From NCBI GenBank assembly GCA_019044685.2, contig JAGTXX020000012.1:372001-436000 (forward strand): DNA of 64,000 nucleotides, written 5' to 3'. The translations under genes and the position numbers were made by a program. Positions within the stretch are counted from its first letter, which is position 1. Every line of letters begins with the position of its first letter. Of this stretch, positions 46,442 to 56,943 are shown piece by piece. The notes below the pieces were generated by a model. That model ran no database searches. It saw only the letters and a list, made by a program, of their open reading frames with translations, and was not told where the DNA came from. The stretch is from Nannochloris sp. 'desiccata'. Lineage: Eukaryota; Chlorophyta; Trebouxiophyceae; Chlorellales; Chlorellaceae.

Positions 46442-49400
46442 ATGATGGCAGGTTGCCACGAGCGGACCCTTTGCGCCTTGGCGATTATTCTTGGTTTTGT
46501 AATGCCTCACGCCATGGCGGCAACGTGCGAAGCAGGTAAGAGCAACCTCATTAATTTACAGTCTTTGAATTATATACGAATAGTAGAGAACTCTAAGCTG
46601 TTCTCTTAGAACTTTTTGCCAAATTTGATCCACATGCCATTAACGAATGGCTGATCAGTATGACAAAATCATGGAATTGAAGCCTCAATTCTATCGGTAA
46701 TTGATAATTTGCGCCTTGAATGAAATCATCGTGTTCTGATTTATTGCTATTCAACCCATTGTAGGTTCTCTTGACCTTGATTTGGTCTCTGCCATTGGCA
46801 CTGGCGCCGCCACTCACCCATTTGCCAAGTGCTTCAACTCAATGACAGTCAGCGTTTCTTCTGGCTGCACCATAACGCTAACTGCCAAAGGACAGAGGAG
46901 CTATATCCCTGCTCTCTGGTCAGCGGACGATACCTATAATCAGGTCAAAGAGTGCCCCACCAGTTCCTCATTGGCCTTTGCTGATCCGACTGCCGCCACC
47001 GCCACCACCGGATTGGCATCTCTCCTGGCCACTTCAATCTACGCTGAAGGCGTGACTGCCTCTGTTACTGCTTCCACGGGTGAGATTACTATAGTGTCCA
47101 CCTACCTCTCTAACGAGGCTACCTTGAAATACCGCTCCACTGGCACTACCGGCGCTGCAGTAAGTGTTTTTGCAAATATTTTTTTCAGTGTGCAGCTTCT
47201 GCTTTAAAATTCGTTTTTGCCCACCTCTTACCAAGTCTATTTGACACGTATATTATTGTTTTCAACCCTCTCTCTTTACTTCATGATCTATACAGACCGG
47301 CATTTTTAATATCGTCGGCGCTCCTAGCTGCGACACTGGCGCCGAGTGCGCTGCTACTGACACTGGCTGCGGACCAGGTCTCTATTCGGTGCTCATTCAA
47401 GGACAGTCTACATACATTTGTGCGGTCTGCGCTTCTGGTAGCTACTCTGCTTCTGGTGCTACGATCTGCACAAAGTGCATTGCGGGCACCACGCTCTCTT
47501 CAGTTGGTGCCACTTCCAACACCTGCTCTGCATGCGCTGCTGGAACGTTTGCTGCTCTTGGCTCCTCAGATTGCCGCCCTTGTGCACCTGGAACGTGAGT
47601 TGGGTATAAAATCAAAAATAGATCTGCTTTCCTTGCTAAATACTTGAAACTTTATTCCGCGCTCGCTCCATCGCTCTTACTTTGGTTCTCCTTCTCTCTT
47701 CTTTCTATGTCTACAGGTACCAAGATTCCCCTTCTAGCTCAGAGTGCGTTGTGTGCCCTACCCCATGGTCCTCTTATACTTACGGTGCCACTCAGTGCGT
47801 TAAATGCACCAATGGAAGACCTGCTGCCTGCACCGGAGTAGCTTGTTCCTCTGATATCACTGCTGGAAGTGGCGGTTCCTTCGTTGCCACCGTGGCAAAC
47901 GATAATACCTGGACTACTGCATCTAGCTGGCCTCTTGCATATGTATATCCTGCTCTCCTCGGAACCTGCTCCCCAGCGAATACTATCCTCTCTTTTAAAG
48001 TGACAGCTACCTGCACCATGGAGATTCGTGCCTTGGCCCAGACCGCTACAACTGCCAACGGACTCATGTGCTCTGATCCCAGCAACATTGCTTCTAGCGT
48101 CACGGCTCACTATGTTGGTACTAATACAATAATGACTCTTCTCCCTGATATTGAAACCAAGGGGAACATTTTGAAAATTGTTAAGAAAGTTGCCATCACC
48201 GTCACTATGACCGTTGCTGCTGCTAGTCGCTACCCTATTGCAACCACTGCAACCGTCACTGGTGATCTCACCGTTAATGGCGGTACCCTTGTTGGTACAG
48301 ATGTTTATGCTACGTGTCCTGCTGGTACTTACTTTACTGGAACCACGGACGCAGACTTGAGCTGCCCGGCCTGCGAGCCTGGCTTTTATTGCCCTGCCGA
48401 TTCTACTTCCAGTACTTTACCTACCGAGTGCGCTGTCGGCACTTATAGTAGTATTTTGGGACAATCCAGCTGCGACAGCTGCCCTGATAGTACATACGCC
48501 CCAAGTGAAGGTTCATCTCAATGCTTAACCTGCGCTTCTCCAGACGTTGTTGGCAGCTCTGGCGCCACTTGTGTAAGCACCGAGTGCGAGGCAGACAAGA
48601 CATTCAACTATGACACTGTTGTTTGTGACTGTGCACCTGGATATTATGCCTCTGGAGACGGTGCTTGCACTATCTGCCCTGCCAATACCTACTCTTCTGG
48701 AGGGCCTACAGATACTGTTGTTGCCTCGTGCACTGCTTGTCCGACCGGCCAAGTTTCAGATGCTGGTTCCTCATCGTGCAGCTATTGCCCCGATGGCCAA
48801 GTCAAGATTGGCGAGGTGTGTGGCCGTTGTTCAGCTGGCCAAGAAGCTCGTATTGTTAGTCCTAGAACATATGCAACATGCGAAGCGTGTCCTTTTGGCT
48901 ATTACAACCCCGCTGGCACCGATGGCGGCCAGTTTGATATGTGCCAGCGTTGTGAAGATGGCAAGAAAACGGATGCGGGAAAGACGCTGTGCATTAACTG
49001 CGCACCGGGCACGTTCTCAATTTGGAACACCTTAAGTGATCGCGTCCCTGCGAATGACCCCACTTTATGTGCAGCGTGCTCTGCTGGAGGATACTCTGCA
49101 AGCGGCGCCAGTAAGTGCATTCTTTGCGCCGGTGGGGCTCAGGCTACTCCTAATAGAGATTCGTGCGTTCGATGTACTGCGGGTACTTATCGTATCTTTA
49201 GCAGTGCTGAAGGTTGTCAGGCCTGTCCTGCTGGTACTGCGGCCGGGGCTGGCTCTGATACCTGCCTTAACTGCCGCCCTGGCCAATTTTCTGCCGCAGG
49301 TGCAGGTACCTGCTCTAGTTGCGCAGTGAACACCTACTCCACCGATCCTGGCTCCACAACGTGCATGGAGTGCCGGCCTGGTACCAGCACTGTTGGAGAG

Positions 49401-50006
49401 AGTGGTGCTAGCCAGTGTGCTGCCTGTCCTGTTGGAACTTTCTTCAACGCCACTTCCAAGGCGTGTGACGAGTGTGCAATGGGCTATTACCAAAACCGAG
49501 AAGGCCAAATCACTTGTAAGACATGCCCCATTGGCACGTTTAGCGATGCAGAAGGGTCTTCAACATGCGAGCTGTGCCCTCCTGGAAAGTACCAATCTGT
49601 GGCTGGCTCTCAGACCTGCCGTACCTGCCCCGGTGGGACCTTCTCTTTTGGCGGCAAGGGTTCTTGCTCTATCTGCCCCAGGGGTAGATACTCTGCTCCT
49701 GGGTCTACGACTTGTACCACTTGTGCTGCTGGATACTATGCCAACAAGCTTATATCTAGATCTTGTACTGCCTGCCCTGCTGGCTCCAGATGCCCTGGTG
49801 CTGGCAACACCGATCCCACACTCTGTGCTGCTGGCTCCTTCCAATCGAAGCCTGCCCAGACCATCTGCATCCCTTGCCCCAGGAAGACTTTCTCTGATAA
49901 AGCTGGAGCTTCCCGGTGTGCACCATGCCCTACTGCCAATACAGTGGGTTCTAAAGTCTGCAACGCCCGTCGTAGGATGCTTTTTGGCCGTTTCGGCATA
50001 CTATAA
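46442..50006 (+). CDS. Gene C: secreted Cys-rich GCC-repeat protein
   Basis: Four exons, 46442-46535, 46765-47159, 47296-47594 and 47717-50006, have the same phases (1, 0, 2) as genes A and B and give 1,025 residues. The signal peptide contains LAIILGFVMPHAMAA. The shared N-terminal domain has HPFAKCFNSMTVSVSSGC and SIYAEGVTAS. The long exon begins YQDSPSSSECVVCPTPW, has the non-Cys domain (CTMEIRALAQTATTANG) and a long CxxCPxGxY module array, and ends in ARRRMLFGRFGIL. The part at 48585-49708 is almost identical in DNA to gene D. Secretion is supported by the signal peptide and many paired Cys; the actual role is unknown. Confidence 0.87.
48585..49708 (+). repeat. 1,124-bp tract shared with gene D (copy in C)
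   Basis: It matches 53056-54179 at a constant offset of 4,471 without gaps. I found two differences, T/G at 49514 and C/T at 49572, both synonymous. Confidence 0.95.
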
Positions 50007-51235
50007 CAGATACTATAACAATATTTGATTAGAATCTTCTCTCTCTCTCTTATGTATAGTTATCAAGAAGTTGACAGCTTCTTTGATCTACCATGATCTT
50101 TGTTTAAAATATACGTGATGTTCCATCGCCTTCCTTGTCCATTTCGCTGACGATGGTTGTTTATCATCAATTCACTTTCTATCCGGCGATTGTTCAATAT
50201 TAGAGGAGCTTCTCTTTTGCTAAATGAATAATCTTAGTTTTAGTTTCTAAATAAGTTACCTTCCTTCTTACAGTTGAACCTCATTGCAATAATTTTTACC
50301 TCGTGACCATGGCTATGAGTTAATACACCTTTTCCCCTTTCCTTATTTTTTGTAAAGCAGAGCACATTGGGGAAAAATAACATAAGGAGAAGCATCAATC
50401 TTTATTTTCCAAGCAATTTTCTTCAAGATTATCTTCAATAGCTCGGCATCTACTAGTTGTTGTACTAGGCTGTGCGTTGGCAGCAACAGCAGCAGCTGGT
50501 GGAGGCGCTGCAAGTGGACGGCTGGCTGGGACGGCGGTGACAGACAATTCAAACACACAAGGTAAAACAATGTTAGGCTAATCATCAGTTTTCCTAAGGT
50601 ACCTTGAGGGACCGTGAGCAGCCACTGGCGTAACACTAGGCCACTCCTACCAAGAGATAAGTAAGAGATTAACTTACTCCAGCATGTATGTAAAAAAATC
50701 ATCAAGAGTGAGTTTTATGTGGCCGAGACGGTGGGCGTCAAGAATTCAAACATCCATTACATAATTGTTTGAGAACTGGCAGCATGCAGACGTACATGGT
50801 ACTTTTACGTATTAATTTGAAATAATTGCTAGGCATAGCAGCGCTTCAAAATTTAACAGAATTCCTGATACTCGCCCAACCAAGTGACATCTGAGGATTG
50901 CACTTGAATTGTTTATGCGCTCAACTCGGCTGGGTGTTCTTTCGGCATGCCAACTTTTGGGAGGATTTCAATCACTTGATGTGCCTGTTTATTAAGTTCA
51001 AAGTAGCTTGTTTGTTAGCTCTTTGTATGTCAAAATGGCCCCTCGTCCCAGCACGCAAAAATCAAAGTCGTCAAAAGACCAGTCGGCCAATTTTGCGTGC
51101 CGATTTTTCTCGACGCATTAATAAGTAAATTCAACATTCATTCCCTAGTATGCATTTCAATACAATGCTGTTAGAATGCAATGGAATAGCGTCATGAAGC
51201 GCAAGGCTACCTGATCTGTCGGATCGCATCTTGCT
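50007..51235. other. Intergenic region between genes C and D
   Basis: About 1.2 kb. On the minus strand near 50400-50750 there are gene-like pieces: a reading frame ending LEENCLENKD, and a possible exon ending FFTYMLE before a GTAAGT. I could not join them into one model. A 10-bp inverted repeat GCACGCAAAA/TTTTGCGTGC lies at 51051-51060 and 51091-51100. Nothing else is supported. Confidence 0.35.
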
Positions 51236-54200
51236 ATGGGTGCCGAGCAGGATAGGCTCCATTTTGGAGCCATACTCCGAGTCTTGGCGCTACTTACAAT
51301 CTTACCAACTGCACAAGCTGCTGAACCAGTGACGAGGCAGGTCAATAATACTTTAGTATGGAATATGGCCTCGTATGCTGTTCTATCGACGTCAAGCATC
51401 GTTGAGGACAGGTTTCCGTTTGTGGGTTTAAGATTCTTGGGACCAAATGTTCGAATATTTGATGATGTCAGCAGCCCTGCTTTTAAATATACATATTCTG
51501 GTAAGCAGAGAGATGTGGAGTCACACTTTTTTTTCACAGAGGCAACCAAAAACATCCTTTTTGGAAGAGCAGTCAAATTTCGAATTCAAATTCTCTCCCA
51601 TTGTTCTGCAGTTGTTTCTCCATCTCCCTCGTTAACCGATAAGCCTTGGTATAAGTTTGCAATAAGTAACGCATCCATCCCTCAGTCTAGCGGCGGCAGT
51701 ATATATATGGGAAGCTTACTCTTGTTGAGAGGAGATCTCCCCGACACGGACACCGTTCAAACATATAATCTAACGCTGAGAGCTGCTGAAAAAGTTAATC
51801 TGACAAGCTACACAGATATTCTCATCATGGCTCAAGTACCACCACCGGTACGTACGTCGAGGTATACTCTCAGCGTATCTGATCTTACAGCTCCTTTGGA
51901 AACGCAACAAGCAAGGATTGCAAATAAGTGGTTCGTTGATAGGTTCCCCCCTCAAGAGTTTTACAATAATGGAACTGTCTTAGGCAAAAAGGACGTAAGT
52001 ATGCAAAAGAGTAAGATATTTATATATTTGTATATATATTCAGCTAAACTCTTCCTCTCTATGTGGTGCAGGTCTTGGGTATCGAGGTTGGGTCATCTGG
52101 CCAGCCGTCTGCTCGGCAGCAGACTTTTGGCGACACAACCTTGGAAGCAGAAGAATACAATTTTCAAGGAAGACGTCACCAGGTAGCTGAATTCATCCCT
52201 AATACAACCTCTACTACATTCACTGCGAGTCTATACATCCCAGAGGACTGGATCGATGCCTATCCAGGGTCTTCACTGTGCAGTTCTCAAAATCCAAGCA
52301 ACCCCGATGCATGTGCACGAAAAACAGAGTTTGCAGTAGAATTTGCCGCGTCGGATGGTTCTACAGTGACACCTACAATTAATATCAGGGCTGGATTCGA
52401 CAATAGAGACTCTGCTAAAGTGGATGTAGGCCCAGCGCCATTTCTGTACTTGGCATTCGACGGTCCAATTGTGGGGAACGCTGAGTGGAATTCGACTGTG
52501 CCAGGGAAAACAGGCAAGTATGCTGCATATTTCCCGTTAAAGAATCCTCTTTATGGTTGGGAGACAACAGAAACATACGTAAGGGATCAGATAGGGCAAA
52601 ATATGCTACGCAGGAATGATTGGAATCAATTTTCTTTTACTGTGCGGAGATACCCTGGAGATCCTGTAGCATCCTTTAGTCGATTATGCGCAGAAACATT
52701 TAACATCGAGTGGATGGTGAATGGTATCAAGCATTTTCTTGGCCCCAACACGACTATAGCGGCGTCTTTCTGCACTCGGTACCCTTCCGCCCTCGGAGGC
52801 GGGTACACAACTTTAAACACTAATTTTGCGAGAGACATTATTGTTTCAGCATACAATCCACCGCAGACGAATTCGACTGATGTAAAAGGTTATAAGGCTA
52901 TGTGGTCGGATCTGAACATTTATAGAGGTACGACAGATATTACTGCCTTGTTGGACACTCCACCACCTAGTCCACCGCCTCCTCCTCCTTTGCCACCACC
53001 GAGTCCTCCTCCCTCACCTCCTCCTAGCCCGCCCCCACCGTCACCTCCACCGGACTGCGAGGCAGACAAGACATTCAACTATGACACTGTTGTTTGTGAC
53101 TGTGCACCTGGATATTATGCCTCTGGAGACGGTGCTTGCACTATCTGCCCTGCCAATACCTACTCTTCTGGAGGGCCTACAGATACTGTTGTTGCCTCGT
53201 GCACTGCTTGTCCGACCGGCCAAGTTTCAGATGCTGGTTCCTCATCGTGCAGCTATTGCCCCGATGGCCAAGTCAAGATTGGCGAGGTGTGTGGCCGTTG
53301 TTCAGCTGGCCAAGAAGCTCGTATTGTTAGTCCTAGAACATATGCAACATGCGAAGCGTGTCCTTTTGGCTATTACAACCCCGCTGGCACCGATGGCGGC
53401 CAGTTTGATATGTGCCAGCGTTGTGAAGATGGCAAGAAAACGGATGCGGGAAAGACGCTGTGCATTAACTGCGCACCGGGCACGTTCTCAATTTGGAACA
53501 CCTTAAGTGATCGCGTCCCTGCGAATGACCCCACTTTATGTGCAGCGTGCTCTGCTGGAGGATACTCTGCAAGCGGCGCCAGTAAGTGCATTCTTTGCGC
53601 CGGTGGGGCTCAGGCTACTCCTAATAGAGATTCGTGCGTTCGATGTACTGCGGGTACTTATCGTATCTTTAGCAGTGCTGAAGGTTGTCAGGCCTGTCCT
53701 GCTGGTACTGCGGCCGGGGCTGGCTCTGATACCTGCCTTAACTGCCGCCCTGGCCAATTTTCTGCCGCAGGTGCAGGTACCTGCTCTAGTTGCGCAGTGA
53801 ACACCTACTCCACCGATCCTGGCTCCACAACGTGCATGGAGTGCCGGCCTGGTACCAGCACTGTTGGAGAGAGTGGTGCTAGCCAGTGTGCTGCCTGTCC
53901 TGTTGGAACTTTCTTCAACGCCACTTCCAAGGCGTGTGACGAGTGTGCAATGGGCTATTACCAAAACCGAGAAGGCCAAATCACGTGTAAGACATGCCCC
54001 ATTGGCACGTTTAGCGATGCAGAAGGGTCTTCAACATGCGAGTTGTGCCCTCCTGGAAAGTACCAATCTGTGGCTGGCTCTCAGACCTGCCGTACCTGCC
54101 CCGGTGGGACCTTCTCTTTTGGCGGCAAGGGTTCTTGCTCTATCTGCCCCAGGGGTAGATACTCTGCTCCTGGGTCTACTGCTTGCAGTAGTTGTACCTC

Positions 54201-54492
54201 TGGATACTATGCAAATAAATTTGGTTCTAGGTCTTGTACTGCCTGCCCTGCTGGCTCCAAATGCCTTGGTGCTGGTCGCACTCGTCCCACGCTCTGCCGT
54301 AAAGGCTTCTTTCAATCTAAGCCTGGCCAGATCACTTGCCGTGTCTGCCCCAAGAAGACTTATGTTGCCAGGGTTGGAGCTACGAAGTGTATACACTGCG
54401 CTAGTGCCCGCACTGTCGGCACTTCCGATTGTCCTAGCCCAACCCCTAGCCGTCGCAGGATGCTTCTCAAGCATCTCTTAAAACTTAATTAA
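51236..54492 (+). CDS. Gene D: chimeric secreted protein, novel N-terminal region + Pro linker + GCC repeats
   Basis: Two exons, 51236-51994 and 52072-54492, join in phase 0 and give 1,059 residues. A signal peptide (ILRVLALLTILPTAQA) is followed by about 560 residues I do not recognise. These look like two beta-rich, N-glycosylated domains (NNTLVWNM, SNASIPQSS, AEWNSTVPG) and have no resemblance to the N-termini of A, B or C. A linker of SPPPP/SPPP units (about 52960-53053) then leads directly into the GCC module array. The first 374 residues of the array are the same as in gene C. The last 100 are a diverged paralogous version, ending in SRRRMLLKHLLKLN. The Pro-Ser linker is typical of green algal wall glycoproteins. 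A lectin or matrix role is a guess only. Confidence 0.85.
53056..54179 (+). repeat. 1,124-bp tract shared with gene C (copy in D)
   Basis: Begins at the first Cys codon after the Pro linker and ends inside the module array, where the two genes become clearly different again. Confidence 0.95.
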
Positions 54493-54768
54493 TCGCTTTT
54501 TGTCAATGCCTAACTAAACCTAATTTTTTCCATTCCTACGTTTTGTTAAATCAAAAGTAAGCTTTTCTGGTAGTCTGTCTGTGGATTATAGTTAATGTTT
54601 ATCCTACCCATGTAAATAAATATGCAATTTATCGGCACTATTTCCCCGAAAGAAAGAAGTGACGACAGGGCTGACAGTGGCGTGCTTTACTTCCAAGGAG
54701 GAATACGTTTACACAGATCTCATAGAACAGGTAAATATGCTTACCAAATGATAGATGAGATACTTAAT

Positions 54769-56692
54769 TTATAACAGAAAATCTCCTGCTCGCAGAGAGC
54801 TAGCAACTTCCTCGTCACCTTCTTCTCCCAGGCCGCTAAACGAAGCATCCAGCTCCAATGAAGTAGCTTCTTTTTCATCTGACAACCCAGGATTTTTTGA
54901 TTCATTTTGCTCTCTATCACGAGGGGCCTTGCAGAAAGCTTTCATTTGACCTTTCCACGACTCTAATTTACTTAGCGACTCGGCAACTCCGATTTCAGGA
55001 TATGCCAAGGGGAACTTAACATGAAGTAGCCTAGCTCTACAAGCTCCCATAACCTCACGGACACAAGACCGAGTAAGCAAATTTTCACATATCGTAGAAA
55101 TACTGGTTCTTTTAACAGCTTCGTCTACTACAAGGCCTAGCTGCTGTCGCAAAGGCTCATGGTAGGGAGCGCCTGCATCGTCAGCAGTTGCGTCCCTGAG
55201 GTTGGTAGCCAAAGTAGACAACTCTCTCGGGTTCATTAATGATATAGCTGCAGGGAGAATAAACCTTTCCAAGCATTTGGCAGCTTCTCCAGCAAGGCGA
55301 GAAGACTCTTGAGTCCCCATATCGGTATGAGAAGGCAAAAGCTGTCCAATAGTTGTAGTGCTACTACTGCTACCACCGCTCTTTCTTCCTGGAGCGAGAT
55401 TTCCTGGAGCTTTACCAACCTTTTTCCACCAACTCTTTTCTGATGCAATGCTTTGTGCTTTATCAATTTCTGCAGAGGCCGCCAAAGCAGCTTGGTTCAA
55501 GCAATATAAGGGGGCTGCAAGTCGCGTTCCAGCGAGCTCAGCCAAGATTCCAGAAACTACTAGCGCCTCAGTAACACTAGATTGCGATGGCATTTCTGAA
55601 GTTTCATTGCTTCTATTAACTTGCTTCGCAGCGAGTTTGCCTCGACGTGCTGCTTCTTTCATTCCGGCCTCCACAAGTGGTGTAATAGTAGCAGCCCGAT
55701 GGAGCGCTCGAAGCCACTGTTCACTAGAAGCAGGGGCAGCAGTAGGACCAGTGCGCATAACAGTTGCTGCATCCATTAATCGACCAATAGATGCACAATA
55801 AAGCAGCACATCGTTATCAGTAGCCTCGCAAAGAGCGCCTCCAGCTCTGTCAGCCAAGGCCATAAGCATGTCTGCAGGGATCCTTAAACTGCGTGGACAA
55901 GGATACATTAGCCTACACTGAGCGTCAATAACTTCAACAATTTGTGCAATAGTCATTTTTTTAGCTACGATAGCTGTAGCACGAGCTAAATCAGACCAGG
56001 TGGTGGCAATTGCTTTCCTTCCGTAGCCTACCCGAGCGTCTTGCAGTCTACACCACATATCGAGAACTGGAGCAATGTCTCTACCGATTGTCAGTGGTCC
56101 TAACTGTAGCTTAAACATTCTTTGTAATTGCGTATCAATAGATTCTACTTCGTACGCCTGGCGAGGCTTGGTGGTGCTGGCAGCTGGACCGCCGGCGAGA
56201 TGATATGGAGAAGAGGAGGAGGAAGGCGATTTTTTGTCAGTTTTCCTATAATCAGATGCATCAGAAATAGCAGAGAGACCCTTTCGAATAAATTTCTCCA
56301 GGTTCTGTTGGGATCTGACACTATGAACAGCTGAAATAGTGAAGCTAGTATCTCTGGTTACTGGTTTGTCCATTTGGTCATCGCTGCCCGAGCTGAGCAG
56401 CCGGTATGATGGATTCTTTCCAAAAAATGACATTGAATATCTATCACTCTTTGTCTTGGATGTGCTAAGAAGGTGATCAGTTGCGCAATCATGTGCATCT
56501 ATACAAAAAAGTAGCAGATAGATTAGTGTCAGTTGGGATTGTATGATCATACATGCGCGTGCTTAGGGCTTTAAACTGCATTGAATAATACCCACTATTA
56601 TCTTTATTGAATTTCATATCCACAGTTTCCTTCATCTTGCGTCGTCGTGGCATATTATTATTCATGTTTGTTGGTGTTGTGAAAGAATCCAT
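54769..56692 (-). CDS. Unrecognised helical protein
   Basis: The long exon runs from 56498 to 54769. A first exon at 56596-56692 (MDSFTTPTNMNNNMP) joins it in phase 1 through a 97-bp intron with a good pyrimidine tract, giving 608 residues. If that exon is wrong, the start would be the ATG ending at 56433 (MSFFGKNPSYR). The middle (about residues 150-500) is predicted helical by composition, with Leu/Ala-rich stretches such as MTIAQIVEVIDAQCRL and ELSTLATNLRDA. This weakly recalls FASTK/OPR-type organelle RNA proteins. There is a Ser-rich patch near residue 130 and an acidic C-terminus. I assign no function. The gene lies downstream of SEC1 on the same strand. Confidence 0.65.
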
Positions 56693-56943
56693 CCTAAGAT
56701 TTGCAGTGATAAGAAAAGGTACACTATCTCTATAACCTAGAAATATTTTTTAAAATTTATTCTGAATGTTAAAATTCATCAAGTCTTCATTTCAAGAGGT
56801 GACCATGCCAACCTCAATTTAGAAGAAAGTTTTCCTGGCCGCTGTTGGCTTCTCCCCTCCTTATAGCACGAATTTCTTTTCGAATAGCTGAACAATTACA
56901 ACAATATAGCCTATATCTGAGCATCCAAATTATAAATAAAGTC

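Noticed and set aside
32030..54492. Reading the Cys-rich proteins as ephrin receptors or TNF receptors
   Set aside because: Only the disulfide module resembles them. There is no kinase, ligand-binding ephrin domain or transmembrane segment.
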